Shown here one piece after another: positions 33,070-41,808 of a stretch of 64,000 bases of DNA. The position numbers were made by a program, and so were the translations under genes. How positions within the stretch are numbered: position 1 is the stretch's first letter; each line of letters begins with the position of its first letter. The notes beneath the pieces are model-generated. The model was not told the DNA's origin. It searched no databases and was given only the letters and a program-made list of their open reading frames with translations. Origin of the DNA: a virus; the IMG/VR virus record IMGVR_UViG_3300032265_003779, positions 1 through 64,000 of that record; one strand, given 5' to 3'.

Positions 33070-34851
33070 ATGAAGCGTAAATTAATCAGCTATGATGCCT
33101 TAAAGAAAATGGAAGAGGCATCCATTTCTAAAATTCAGGAAGAATTGATAAATGCCGAAGAAGTTTTGGCAAATGTTCTGGGTGCCGACCAGCTTGAACT
33201 CGTTTTCTTTAACGAATCAGAGGCTGTTTATAAAACCCTTGATCAAGACTATGTTCGTGCCAATTACAGTGTTGTAAAAGGTGAACTAAAGCTAGAGAAC
33301 ATCGAAGAGCTTGTAGTAGACGAAGATAGCGAGAAAGGTGAGTCAAAAAAGCTTATCTCCTCGATGATTGATGACCTTGTTGAAAACAAAGATGAAGAAG
33401 CAAGTGCCAAGCTAGATGAGTATCTAGGTCTTGCTGTTGTCCGAAGAAATTTAATTGAAGGATATAAAGCTAAGCTTAGCAATCCTCATGGAAAACGCAG
33501 CAAGCTGTTCCATAAGCACCAAAGAGGAGCACATGTCAGAAAGCGTATTGTTGCCATGATGAAGACTAGGCGTAAGAGAAAAGGAATAAAGAATTATCTA
33601 AAGACCAAAACTGCTCCTATGCGTAAACGACTCAAGGGAATCAGCAATCCAAGAGCAAGAGTTTATGTTGTTAAGACTATGAAAGAATGGAATAACTTAA
33701 CAGAGAATGTTCTTGGATATGTTAATTACAAAGAAATGGGTCCACTTTACAAAGAATGCACAATTTCACATGACGATAAAGGTGAAGTAAATGCAGTCAC
33801 AATTCCAACAAAACTAAAGAAGAATGAAGGCAAGATTCTTAGTTTTGACTGGAAGACTATGGACACAGAAGTAAAGGTTTTAAGAAACAAAGCCAAGAAG
33901 CTTAATGAGAACGAAAGATTTATTAGAAGTGTTGTAGAGATCAAGAAGCACAACAATGTTTCAAATAACAGCGGTCTTGAAACTGCTCTTGAAAATACTG
34001 TTGGAGCTTTCCCTGAAGCTCTTTATCTAACTCAAGAAGAAATGGCTGCCACAGTCAAGTCTTGCCTTGAAATGGCTGGATCAAGAAACTTTGATGATAA
34101 CACTTGTGATTTTATTGCAGAGGCAATTCTTAGAACAGCTTTTGATGCTTACTCTGAAAGAGTCAACAAGATGGTAGGAATAGCTGGTGTAAGGCTTGAA
34201 AGCACCGACAAATATGTTGAATTCAAAGATGTTGCTAACAAGCTATACAACTATGTTGATGCTTCACAGGAAAAAGATCTAAGCGTGTTCTCTGATCTTG
34301 CCGAAGCTCTTAACAATCTTGCTAAACTTGCTGAAAGTCTTGGTGATGCCGAAGTAGTAACCGAAGCAAAGACTTTACTACAGGAATGCATTTACGTTAT
34401 TAACCAGGAAGTAGAACCAGATGTTCAGTTAGCCGAGTTTGTTGCTAATTATTTAAGAGATATCTACGAGAGTAATTTAAACAGTAAGGAATGGGAGCCA
34501 ATGGATCCAGTGGTATCACCAACAGGTGATCACCCAATGCTTCATGCTCATGCCAAACAAGGTTACTCACCAGCCTCTGATGGTCAGGATGACTCAGTAG
34601 TAGATTCTGGTAGGGGCTCTGTAAGTGACGGAAAAAATATCAAGAATAATCTTGGTGATGAAATGATGAATAATGGATGGGGTAACATTGGTGGAGATAG
34701 CGTTTATCCTTCACTAAGCAATCCATACTTACTCAAAGACATGGACTTTACCATGAAGGGTGATAAGGGAGTTGACATGGATAGTGATGATCTTGGCACA
34801 GAACAAGGTAAGGACACTTGGCCAAATCTTCGTAATCCTTTTGCCAAATGA
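33070..34851 (+). CDS. Head-operon protein of unknown role, 593 aa
   Basis: First gene of the head operon, 16 bases before the gp21 gene. In T4 this position belongs to gp67/gp68 and the portal gp20, but this protein matches none of them by eye. Residues 1-140 are acidic and helical; about 145-205 form a strikingly basic block (KLFHKHQRG, KTRRKRKGIK, PMRKRLKG); 300-480 are helical (LAEALNNLAKLAESLG); the C-terminal 100 are Gly/Asp/Asn-rich with GDHPMLHAHAKQG. The start has AGGGAGATAT upstream. A prohead core or DNA-binding head protein is a reasonable guess. Confidence 0.7.
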   Translation: MKRKLISYDALKKMEEASISKIQEELINAEEVLANVLGADQLELVFFNESEAVYKTLDQDYVRANYSVVKGELKLENIEELVVDEDSEKGESKKLISSMIDDLVENKDEEASAKLDEYLGLAVVRRNLIEGYKAKLSNPHGKRSKLFHKHQRGAHVRKRIVAMMKTRRKRKGIKNYLKTKTAPMRKRLKGISNPRARVYVVKTMKEWNNLTENVLGYVNYKEMGPLYKECTISHDDKGEVNAVTIPTKLKKNEGKILSFDWKTMDTEVKVLRNKAKKLNENERFIRSVVEIKKHNNVSNNSGLETALENTVGAFPEALYLTQEEMAATVKSCLEMAGSRNFDDNTCDFIAEAILRTAFDAYSERVNKMVGIAGVRLESTDKYVEFKDVANKLYNYVDASQEKDLSVFSDLAEALNNLAKLAESLGDAEVVTEAKTLLQECIYVINQEVEPDVQLAEFVANYLRDIYESNLNSKEWEPMDPVVSPTGDHPMLHAHAKQGYSPASDGQDDSVVDSGRGSVSDGKNIKNNLGDEMMNNGWGNIGGDSVYPSLSNPYLLKDMDFTMKGDKGVDMDSDDLGTEQGKDTWPNLRNPFAK

Positions 34852-34867
34852 AATAAGGAGATAAAAA

Positions 34868-35566
34868 ATGAGTAAAGAAATACTATTCGTAGACAGCTGC
34901 AGTAACTCTGGTTTTACTCTGAGTCTTAATGAGTCCGTTAGTGATAAAGGACTCACTAAGTTCAAAGGTAAGTTCCAGGAAGCCGAAGCAATTAATAAGA
35001 ATAAAAGAATGTATCCTTTTGGTGTTCTCAGCGAGAATATTAAAAAACTACAGGAGTGTGTTAAAAATAGAGGCTTGATTGGTGAATTAGACCATCCAAC
35101 AGATAGTATTATTCACTTTGAAAAAGCAAGCCATGTTATTACAAAACTTTGGTGGGAAGGAAATGTATTGATGGGTGAAGGAGAAATCCTTAATACTCCT
35201 CATGGAAAAATATTGAAAAGTCTTTTGAACGATGGTGTAAGAATTGGTATTAGCAGTAGAGGTGTTGGTAATGGTAAGGTTGACGAAAATGGCATTCTTG
35301 TAATTGGAGAAAGTTACAAGCTTATCACTTTTGATGCTGTAGCCGATCCAAGTACTCATGCTGCTTATCAAGAAAAAGTATCGAGCCCATCAGCTAAAAA
35401 AGAAGGCTCAATGGTTAATATAGAAAATTCTTCTGCGGATGAAGAATTTTCAAGAAAAAATGAAAGCAGAAGCATATATAAGGGTAATAAGCAAGCCTTA
35501 ATTGCATGCTTGGGAACACTAATAGAAAATTCAACTAATTCATTAAAGCGAGGTATAGGCTCATGA
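34868..35566 (+). CDS. gp21: Prohead protease, T4 gp21 family
   Basis: A 232-residue protein of the gp21 (U9/S78-type) herpesvirus-like protease fold. Recognisable motifs: KRMYPFGVLSENI, GLIGELDHPTDS with the catalytic His, VRIGISSRGVG with the nucleophilic Ser and LITFDAVADPSTH. It matures the prohead by cutting scaffold, capsid and internal proteins after Glu. AAATAAGGAGATAAAAA precedes the ATG. It overlaps the scaffold gene by ATGA. The C-terminal 60 residues are polar, as in a region removed by self-cleavage. Confidence 0.9.
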   Translation: MSKEILFVDSCSNSGFTLSLNESVSDKGLTKFKGKFQEAEAINKNKRMYPFGVLSENIKKLQECVKNRGLIGELDHPTDSIIHFEKASHVITKLWWEGNVLMGEGEILNTPHGKILKSLLNDGVRIGISSRGVGNGKVDENGILVIGESYKLITFDAVADPSTHAAYQEKVSSPSAKKEGSMVNIENSSADEEFSRKNESRSIYKGNKQALIACLGTLIENSTNSLKRGIGS

Positions 35567-36459
35567 ATCAAAAAATCAAAGAGGCACTTGAAAAACTATT
35601 GCCTGAAGATCAGTTAAGTGAAGTAGTTTCAGCCATTGAGGAAATGCTTGCTGAAGCTAAGACTAGTTTGGAAGAGGAGTTTAACTCCAAGCTTGAGGAA
35701 GCTTATTCTGAGCTTTCAAAAGAACTAAAAGATGCTGAGTCAACTGCTGAAACTGGATATGCCGAAGCATATTCAATCATCAGTGAACTAAGAAACCGTC
35801 TTGAAGTTCAAGGTGAAGAGTATGAGGCTGCTCTTGAAGAGGGTTATGAAGAAGCCTATGGAATGCTCAAAGAAGAGAGAAGCAAGAACAAAGATCTCGA
35901 AGTTTCTCTTTACGAAGAGTATGACAGCAAACTCGCTGAAATGAAGGAATACATTGTCGATAAAGTAGATCAGTTCCTACAGTTCAAGGGTAGCGAAATT
36001 TATGAACAGGCTAAACACGATCTAGTCAATGATCCAAGAACCAGTGAATATAAGAGTGCTTTTGATAAGATCGTTGATATTACAAGTGATTACTTAAGTG
36101 ACGAAGATCATGCAGTCGCTTCAACAGGCAAGCTTGAAGAAGCTAAGAAGGCTGTTGATGATCTTAAGGGTCAGATTAAGCTTCTAGAGGCTAGAAGTAT
36201 CCGTTTAAGCACAGAGAACACCAAGCTTAATGAAGCTGTTAGAAGTGCTCACAATGTTATTAACGAACAAAAAGAAACTGTTGTTAAGAACAAAAAAGAA
36301 GACGTATTAAATGAACAGAATGAAAGAGCCGAAAAGAGTAAGAAAGTATCGGGGAGAGGACAACTAGTTGCTGGTGAAGCTATCATTGCGGAAAATGCTA
36401 GCGAAGACAGCAGCTTTAACGATTTACAAGTCTTAGCTGGTGTTAGAAAAACCAATTAA
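35563..36459 (+). CDS. gp22: Prohead scaffold (core) protein, gp22-like
   Basis: A 298-residue, highly acidic, almost entirely helical and coiled-coil protein with Glu-rich stretches (EEYEAALEEGYEEAYG). Its place between the protease and the capsid gene, its composition and its overlap with gp21 all fit the gp22 scaffold, which forms the prohead core and is degraded by gp21. No motif alone proves it; context is decisive. Confidence 0.85.
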   Translation: MNQKIKEALEKLLPEDQLSEVVSAIEEMLAEAKTSLEEEFNSKLEEAYSELSKELKDAESTAETGYAEAYSIISELRNRLEVQGEEYEAALEEGYEEAYGMLKEERSKNKDLEVSLYEEYDSKLAEMKEYIVDKVDQFLQFKGSEIYEQAKHDLVNDPRTSEYKSAFDKIVDITSDYLSDEDHAVASTGKLEEAKKAVDDLKGQIKLLEARSIRLSTENTKLNEAVRSAHNVINEQKETVVKNKKEDVLNEQNERAEKSKKVSGRGQLVAGEAIIAENASEDSSFNDLQVLAGVRKTN

Positions 36460-36508
36460 GTAATAATAATAAAGGATTTATAAGTAGTTTATAAATAGAA
36501 AGTGAAAT

Positions 36509-37939
36509 ATGAATATTAATGCTAAATTTCTTAACGAGGCAAGGGAGTTAGAATCTCGTTGGAAGAAGACTGGCTTATTAGACGGCATCGAAGATCGTAC
36601 TGTCCGTAATAACACAGCCGTTCTCCTCGAAAATCAGAGACTGATCAATGAATCAGCAACCGACACAGGTGACGTTGCTCAATTCAAGAGAATCAGTATT
36701 CCTCTTGTTCGTCGTATTTATCCACAGTTGATTGCTAACAAGATCGTTAGCGTCCAGCCATTGCTCGGACCAACCGGTCTTGTTTATTACCTCCGTTTTA
36801 GATACGGCAGTGATAAAGGTGCCATTCGTGGTGCTAGTAACAAGGTAGGTTTCCCAGGTGACGATGCTAACAGTTTACAACAGCTTGCTGATGGAACTGC
36901 TAACCTCGACGTCTTCTATTCTCACCAGTTCGTTCAGAATGAAGTTCACCAGAATCTTTCTGCCAATGTTACAAGTGCTACTCTTGAGCACATTCCAGTC
37001 ATTGCTGGAACAGTAACTGGTACAGTTTATGTTGGTACCCAAGTTGTTAACACATTCGTTGTTCCTGCTGCCGGGAGCACCCTTTCATTAACAACTGTTG
37101 GTGCACCAAGTGCTTATGTTACCGCTGGCACACTCGCTGTTGCTGATGGAACATTATCACTAACCTGGAGTGGTTCAAGCGGTGGTTCTAAGGTTGTAAT
37201 CAGCTATGAATACAACATGGAAAACAACCCTGACATGCCAGAAATTAACTTGACAATTGAGAGTCAGGAAATTGCTGCTAAGACTCGTAAACTAAAGGCT
37301 GTCTGGAGCTATGAAGCTCAGCAGGATTTACGCTCACAGCACAATCTTGACGCCGAAGCTGAGCTAACTGCCGTTCTTGCTCAGGAAATCAACCTTGAAA
37401 TCGATCGTGAAGTTCTTGGTGATCTCCGCAATAACGCCGGTACTGTTTCAGCATGGGACTTCAATACTGCTCTTGGTGATACCATCAAGGAAAAGTATGA
37501 ATCACTCTACGTCAAAGTTGTTGAAGTAAGTAACGTAATTCACCGTAAGACACTCCGTGGTGGTGCTAACTTTATTGTTACCTCACCAGAAGTTGCTTCA
37601 GTGTTTGAAACAGCTACTGCGGGTTTCGCCCCAGCTCCTTCAGAAACATTTACAAGCTCACTCGGCATCCAGTATGTCGGTACTGTAAACAATCGTTGGA
37701 GACTGTATAAGGATCCACTGTTCCCAACTGGACAGCTCCTTATGGGTTATAAGGGTGATTCATACATGGATAGTGGATATTTCTACTGCCCATATGTGCC
37801 ACTCACTCAGACACCAGTCGTGTTAGATCCAGAATCCTTCTCCCCAAGAAAAGGACTGTTAACAAGGTATGGGAAGAAGTTGCTTCGCGAAGGGGCAAAA
37901 TTTTATGCAAGATTGAATATCGCTAACTTCATCGTCTAG
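36509..37939 (+). CDS. gp23: Major capsid protein (gp23)
   Basis: A 476-residue major capsid protein of the HK97 fold. The gp23 signature is clear near residues 55-95: QFKRISIPLVRRIYPQL, then IVSVQPLLGPTGLVYYLRFRYG. A likely gp21 cleavage site is RLINE|SATD after Glu48, removing a short N-terminal delta peptide. Later parts TRKLKAVWSYEAQQDLRSQHN and ANFIVTSPEVASVFE are also typical. The insertion domain around residues 165-240 is Thr/Val/Gly-rich. Codons favour C-ending forms more than neighbours, as expected for a very highly expressed gene. Confidence 0.95.
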   Translation: MNINAKFLNEARELESRWKKTGLLDGIEDRTVRNNTAVLLENQRLINESATDTGDVAQFKRISIPLVRRIYPQLIANKIVSVQPLLGPTGLVYYLRFRYGSDKGAIRGASNKVGFPGDDANSLQQLADGTANLDVFYSHQFVQNEVHQNLSANVTSATLEHIPVIAGTVTGTVYVGTQVVNTFVVPAAGSTLSLTTVGAPSAYVTAGTLAVADGTLSLTWSGSSGGSKVVISYEYNMENNPDMPEINLTIESQEIAAKTRKLKAVWSYEAQQDLRSQHNLDAEAELTAVLAQEINLEIDREVLGDLRNNAGTVSAWDFNTALGDTIKEKYESLYVKVVEVSNVIHRKTLRGGANFIVTSPEVASVFETATAGFAPAPSETFTSSLGIQYVGTVNNRWRLYKDPLFPTGQLLMGYKGDSYMDSGYFYCPYVPLTQTPVVLDPESFSPRKGLLTRYGKKLLREGAKFYARLNIANFIV

Positions 37940-37966
37940 GCTACTACGTGAAGTTTTCACAAACTA

Positions 37967-37997
37967 AACCTTGGCTGGCAACAGTCAAGGTTTTTTT
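37967..37997 (+). terminator. Rho-independent terminator of the head operon
   Basis: ACCTTGGCTG-GCAA-CAGTCAAGGT, with one mismatch, followed by seven T residues. The GCAA tetraloop and T run make this the clearest terminator in the window, placed just after gp23. Confidence 0.92.
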
Positions 37998-38038
37998 GTA
38001 TAATTTGATATGTAAACTCAATAATAAAGGAGATCAAA

Positions 38039-38824
38039 ATGCCAAGTGGTGGAGCAAACAAACTATCTTACGAGAATGTCAAATCAATTGTTGAATCTCA
38101 CGGATTTGTTTTTCTTGAAAAAGAGTATATTAATAATAATGAAAAAATGAAAGTAATTTGTGTTTGTGGAAATCAAACAGAGATGAGACTTAGCAATCTT
38201 CAAAAAGGAACAAAATGCAGAAATTGTATGGCTAAATTTAATTCCGAGAATAATAGAACCAAAGATAATGAAATAAAAGAAATATGTGAAAAAAATAATT
38301 GTAAATTTATTGAATCCTGGATACGGCTTAGAAAAACAAGAATTAAATATATTTGTAAATGTGGTAGAGAATCAGAAGCATATTTAACTAATTTTAAAAG
38401 ATATCCTAATTGTAAAAAATGTGGTAATTTAAAAGTATCTGGTGCTAATTGTCATATGTATGATCCAGATAGAGAGGCTGTTAATCTACGTAAGAGGTTT
38501 CGTAAAATGTGTGGTCAACACATCAAAAGATTTATGGAAGCCACAGGACAACGCAAGACACGCCATACACACGAATTGCTCGGCTATACACCAAAACAAT
38601 TACAAGATCATATACTAAGCCACCCAGATTATGAAAATTGTAAAGATAAGGATTGGCATGTAGATCATATAATACCTATACAAGCATTTTTAGATCATGG
38701 AATCTTGGACTTAAAAATCATTAATGCCTTAGAAAATTTAAGACCCATGTTAGGTCCAGAGAATATATCGAAGGCAGATAGTTATGATGAAGAAGAATTT
38801 AAAAGTAAATATTGTAACACATAA
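38039..38824 (+). CDS. HNH homing endonuclease with zinc ribbons
   Basis: A 261-residue protein. The N-terminal 120 residues hold zinc-binding Cys pairs (VICVCGNQ, KCRNCMAKF; YICKCGRE, NCKKCGN) in two repeated units, likely DNA-recognition modules. The C-terminal HNH domain has DWHVDHIIPIQAF, NALENLRPM and NISKAD. Free-standing HNH genes in T4-like phages are selfish elements that copy themselves into nearby loci. AAAGGAGATCAA precedes the ATG. It lies between the capsid terminator and the tRNA gene, an insertion-tolerant site. Confidence 0.85.
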   Translation: MPSGGANKLSYENVKSIVESHGFVFLEKEYINNNEKMKVICVCGNQTEMRLSNLQKGTKCRNCMAKFNSENNRTKDNEIKEICEKNNCKFIESWIRLRKTRIKYICKCGRESEAYLTNFKRYPNCKKCGNLKVSGANCHMYDPDREAVNLRKRFRKMCGQHIKRFMEATGQRKTRHTHELLGYTPKQLQDHILSHPDYENCKDKDWHVDHIIPIQAFLDHGILDLKIINALENLRPMLGPENISKADSYDEEEFKSKYCNT

Positions 38825-38949
38825 AATTATTTTTTAATATTTAAACAATAATTTTTATTTGTCTTTTCGCACCAGCTCCATGTGAGTCAAAATATTTTTG
38901 GTCATGTTTATAATAAGAAATATAATATCTTTCACTATATATTTCTAGA

Positions 38950-39023
38950 CTGGGTATAGCGAAGTTGGCTATCGCACTTGCTTTGGGAGCAAGGGATCGG
39001 GAGTTCGAGTCTCTCTACCCAGA
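38950..39023 (+). tRNA. tRNA-Pro (anticodon UGG)
   Basis: A complete cloverleaf: acceptor CTGGGTA/TACCCAG, D-arm GCGA/TCGC, anticodon arm CTTGC-TTTGGGA-GCAAG with anticodon TGG, and T-arm GGGAG-TTCGAGT-CTCTC. The CCA end is not encoded. It is the only tRNA gene in the window; it would read CCA and related Pro codons, which abound in the Thr-Pro tails. Confidence 0.95.
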
Positions 39024-39043
39024 TACTTCAAAGAAAGGTTTAT

Positions 39044-39163
39044 ATGAACATATACTCTATATACAATCAAGAATACCGTTATCCTGTCTCGATAGTTGCT
39101 AAAATTTTGGCTGGTGTCGGGGTAGGACTTTTTATTTGGTTTTCTTATCAAGCATGCCTGTGA
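39044..39163 (+). CDS. Small transmembrane protein, 39 aa
   Basis: Starts with ATG after AAAGAAAGG at good spacing. Reads MNIYSIYNQEYRYPVSIV, then a single membrane helix (KILAGVGVGLFIWFSYQ) and ends ACL. Lying between the tRNA and a structural gene, it is probably a real phage mini-protein; function unknown. Confidence 0.55.
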   Translation: MNIYSIYNQEYRYPVSIVAKILAGVGVGLFIWFSYQACL

Positions 39164-39206
39164 CTTGAAATTTTCAGAAACTTCTACTATAGTAGAGTAG
39201 TCCTCG

Positions 39207-39237
39207 GTAGATGACCCGCTACCAAGATTTTTTAGCG
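39207..39237 (+). terminator. Possible hairpin followed by T run
   Basis: GGTAG...CTACC with an 8-base loop, followed by AAGATTTTTT, in the 136-base gap before the gene at 39300. The stem is short; it could terminate the tRNA and mini-gene transcript. The rest of the gap shows only a small palindrome TACTATAGTA. Confidence 0.4.
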
Positions 39238-39299
39238 AACAAAAAATCAATGCTCTTTGAGGACAAGGGTTTAAACTTTTGGGTTTTTAGGAGGTTCGT

Positions 39300-40118
39300 A
39301 TGGTTTATTCAAATAAGTTTGTAATGTGTATTTTAGTCAATGGTCAAATTGCCAAAGAATTTCCAAATGGCACAACATTGATTCCTTTTGGCAGTGAATA
39401 TACAATAAGATTTAGAAATAAAAACTCTAGAAAAGCAGTAGTTAAGTTCTCTATAGATGGAGAAGATGCAGGTGGACAAGGTTATATTATTCCTGCTAAC
39501 GATCATATCGATATAAAACGTTATGCTCACAAAGATGTTGCTTTTAAATTTGTGGATCTAAATAGCCAAGAAGCTATTGATTTCGGAAAAAATGGAGATA
39601 ACAAAGATAGAATTAAAGGTGTTATAGAAGCTATATTTTATTTAGAAAAAGAAATTATTAAATGCTACACATATAATAATTCTCCTACTGTTTATTGGCA
39701 AAATGCCTCTCCTAGAAGGACAAAGGGGTTTGGATTTAGTAATCCTACGCACGGAGAAATTACGGCAACTTGTGATAGTTATGAACTCCCTAGTGGGTGC
39801 GTATTGTGTTCAGCAGGTCCGGGAGTTTCCAGCCCAAAGGTTTCTGATGGAGCGACTGTAGAAGGTTCTCAAACAGGACAATATTTTAATTATCAACACA
39901 TAAATCTTGAAAATGATTATGTTGCTGTAAAGACATGTTTACAAGGATATGTCTCAGAAACTAATGATAAGGATTATTGGATTCCTAAACGGGCAGAAAA
40001 GCTAGAAGAAGAAAATAAAAAGCTTAAGTTAGAAATTACGGAAAAACTTAAGCTAGAAGCTCTTGAAAAAGAAAATAAAAGATTAAAAGAAGAATTAGAA
40101 AAGCTAAAGAACGGTTGA
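39300..40118 (+). CDS. Beta-domain plus coiled-coil protein, 272 aa
   Basis: A 272-residue protein. The N-terminal 85 residues form a beta-rich domain (EYTIRFRNKNSRKAVVKFSI, DGEDAGGQGYIIPAND) of a kind found in several viral and bacterial surface proteins. The middle is polar, with ASPRRTKGFGFSNPTHGEI. The last 40 residues are a Glu/Lys/Leu heptad repeat, a parallel coiled coil. TAGGAGGTTCGT precedes the ATG. Probably a structural or oligomeric binding protein. Confidence 0.65.
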   Translation: MVYSNKFVMCILVNGQIAKEFPNGTTLIPFGSEYTIRFRNKNSRKAVVKFSIDGEDAGGQGYIIPANDHIDIKRYAHKDVAFKFVDLNSQEAIDFGKNGDNKDRIKGVIEAIFYLEKEIIKCYTYNNSPTVYWQNASPRRTKGFGFSNPTHGEITATCDSYELPSGCVLCSAGPGVSSPKVSDGATVEGSQTGQYFNYQHINLENDYVAVKTCLQGYVSETNDKDYWIPKRAEKLEEENKKLKLEITEKLKLEALEKENKRLKEELEKLKNG

Positions 40119-40125
40119 AATAAAA

Positions 40126-40167
40126 ATCCCCCTGCTAATCTTTATTGGTTAGCAGGGGGATTATTTT
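40126..40167 (+). terminator. Long bidirectional terminator
   Basis: AATCCCCCTGCTAA pairs perfectly with TTAGCAGGGGGATT around a 10-base loop, followed by TATTTTT on the plus strand and with AAAAA before it, giving a T run on the minus strand. It sits between convergent genes. Confidence 0.92.
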
Positions 40168-40202
40168 TATAATTTAATTATTCAACTTATCTAATAATTC
40201 TT

Positions 40203-40523
40203 CTATGCTAATTTACTTTTACTCTGTGAAGCATCTCTTGTAGGAGGAGCATAGTCGTTTTCCGTCGTCGCTGGTTTGGTCGTAGGTGGACCAGCCATTT
40301 TAACTGTTTCAACTAAAACATAAAGACTGGCGGAAAGATTCCTTAACCATTCCTGATCTTCTTCTGAAAAAAAATGCCAGTATTGGTCAAGTCCTTCTCT
40401 AATCTTTTCTCCTTCATCAGACTCATCCTCACCTTTTTTAATGAGTTGATGAAGACTCACAAGGAGATCAACTGATCGTTTCAAAAAATACAAATAATCA
40501 TCTTTTTCGTTTATTTCACTCAT
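40203..40523 (-). CDS. Small helical protein, 106 aa
   Basis: A mainly helical protein with DDYLYFLKRSVDLLVSLHQL, then DESDEGEKIREGLDQYW and LSASLYVLVETV. This pattern reminds me of a family seen in planctomycete genomes, where it is uncharacterised. The last 30 residues are a Pro/Thr/Ser-rich tail. AGAGGTCATT precedes the ATG; the start overlaps the upstream gene by 8 bases. Function unknown. Confidence 0.65.
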   Translation of the reverse strand: MSEINEKDDYLYFLKRSVDLLVSLHQLIKKGEDESDEGEKIREGLDQYWHFFSEEDQEWLRNLSASLYVLVETVKMAGPPTTKPATTENDYAPPTRDASQSKSKLA

Positions 40524-40698
40524 AATGACCTCTAGTTACTAGATTTAGACCGAATTGCGAGTCATCTTTATCTTTCCAAGAAAAAATTTCTTTAGGAATA
40601 GAAACAAGAACAGACTCGCCTTCATGATTCGTAATTTCAATTGTGAAATTACGAAATTCATCTGATGATTCTATTACTTTGACAGTGTGTGTTCTCAT
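40516..40698 (-). CDS. Hypothetical protein, 60 aa
   Basis: A small beta-prone protein (MRTHTVKVIESSDEFRNFTI, then GESVLVSIPKEIFSWKD). AAGGTATTTAT precedes the ATG, and it overlaps the downstream gene by 8 bases, which supports it. No family recognised. Confidence 0.6.
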   Translation of the reverse strand: MRTHTVKVIESSDEFRNFTIEITNHEGESVLVSIPKEIFSWKDKDDSQFGLNLVTRGHYE

Positions 40699-40713
40699 AT
40701 AAATACCTTTTTT

Positions 40714-41175
40714 TCATTCATCGAAAAAAGCTTTTACTATCGTTAATGCAGAAAATAAATTGTTTACTCTGTATCCGCACATAGCAAACAGCATGGAATG
40801 AGAATGAATATTACTGACATCATCCTCAATAATTAATACAATAGGAATATGTTTGTGGTATGCCCAAGCAATTTCAAACATACAACCAATGCTGACTTTG
40901 GTTGCACCTAAAAGATTAACAACAATAATATCTGAATTCACCACATCAGAATGATCTCTGGTTAAGATTGCTGGTCCACCAGATAAAATTCCAAGCTTTT
41001 CATTTCCTGTTGCTGAAATATCTTTGCAATCTTTTAAATAATGTTTGCCTCGCATTGGTGATAAACATTTTATTTTGTCAGATTTAGTAATTTCATTTTT
41101 AAACCACACTCTCCAATCGTTTGATTCATCATAAGAAAGAGAAGTTATTGGTCCAGCCAAGTAAACTTTATTCAT
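40714..41175 (-). CDS. Nucleoside 2-deoxyribosyltransferase-like protein
   Basis: A 153-residue protein of the nucleoside deoxyribosyltransferase superfamily: N-terminal strand KVYLAGPIT, then the substrate-binding region DHSDVVNSDIIVVNLLGATK and SIGCMFEIAWAYHKHIPIV. The conserved Asp and Glu of the active-site helix are visible (MFEIAWAY). It may exchange or remove bases on deoxynucleosides or hydrolyse nucleotides. AAAGGAAGG precedes the ATG. A second family-like protein lies at 41805. Confidence 0.7.
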   Translation of the reverse strand: MNKVYLAGPITSLSYDESNDWRVWFKNEITKSDKIKCLSPMRGKHYLKDCKDISATGNEKLGILSGGPAILTRDHSDVVNSDIIVVNLLGATKVSIGCMFEIAWAYHKHIPIVLIIEDDVSNIHSHSMLFAMCGYRVNNLFSALTIVKAFFDE

Positions 41176-41177
41176 AT

Positions 41178-41531
41178 TTAAAACCTTCCTTTACCGCCGG
41201 CAGGCATTGGTGCAAATCCTCGGAAAGACGGATCAAATGATACTTTTTTTGCAGAACGATTTACAGGCATTTTCTTTTCAATTCTTTCGACCGCTTCTCG
41301 TAGCAGCTTAATTTCATTGGTTAAATTTTTAATTGCATCAATAGGTTCTCGCCTATTTTTTTCTATTACTGCTTGTTGTTTTCTAGCTCTTTCGGCTTCA
41401 GCTTCATACTTGCGAGTGTCTTGATCTTCGACGCTGCCGACCTCACTGTCCCACGGCGGCACTTCTAATGTATGTGCCACAGAAGACAGTAGAAACACAA
41501 ACGCTAAAAATCCTATAAAAACTTTTTTCAT
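41178..41531 (-). CDS. Exported coiled-coil protein, 117 aa
   Basis: An N-terminal signal peptide (MKKVFIGFLAFVFLLSSVA) is followed by a charged helical region with heptads (KNLTNEIKLLREAVERIEKK) and a Gly/Pro-rich end. AAGGAC precedes the ATG. Export plus coiled coil is compatible with a spanin-like lysis role, but no lipobox is visible and no partner is obvious, so this is weak. Confidence 0.65.
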   Translation of the reverse strand: MKKVFIGFLAFVFLLSSVAHTLEVPPWDSEVGSVEDQDTRKYEAEAERARKQQAVIEKNRREPIDAIKNLTNEIKLLREAVERIEKKMPVNRSAKKVSFDPSFRGFAPMPAGGKGRF

Positions 41532-41532
41532 T

Positions 41533-41808
41533 TTATTTGTCCTTCTTTTTTGCTTTGCGATCTTTTATAACATCTTTCAAAAAATCTCTAATTGCACATT
41601 GGCGTTTAATATTAATTTCAACATCTTTAAGCCAATCTTTTATATTAGCATCTTCTCTTACGTAAATCTGCTCTGAGCCTTGCTCAACTATGATTAAACC
41701 ACCATCATCTTCATCATAAATACACGCTTTTAATTTAATTTTATCCTTTTTATCTGTGTATTCGTTGTATGGAAAATCACGAGGCTTTTTAATATTTTTA
41801 ATATTCAT
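41533..41808 (-). CDS. Hypothetical protein, 91 aa
   Basis: The start at 41808 (MNIKNIKKPRDF) overlaps the upstream gene by ATGA with GGAG six bases before it; a longer frame to 41832 lies inside that gene. Lys/Asp-rich, with GGLIIVEQGSEQIYVRED as a beta-prone core and a basic tail KDRKAKKKDK. No family recognised. Confidence 0.6.
   Translation of the reverse strand: MNIKNIKKPRDFPYNEYTDKKDKIKLKACIYDEDDGGLIIVEQGSEQIYVREDANIKDWLKDVEINIKRQCAIRDFLKDVIKDRKAKKKDK

Noticed and set aside
41178-41531. Spanin call for the exported coiled-coil protein
   Set aside because: No lipobox and no overlapping partner gene; signal peptide plus coiled coil alone is not enough.
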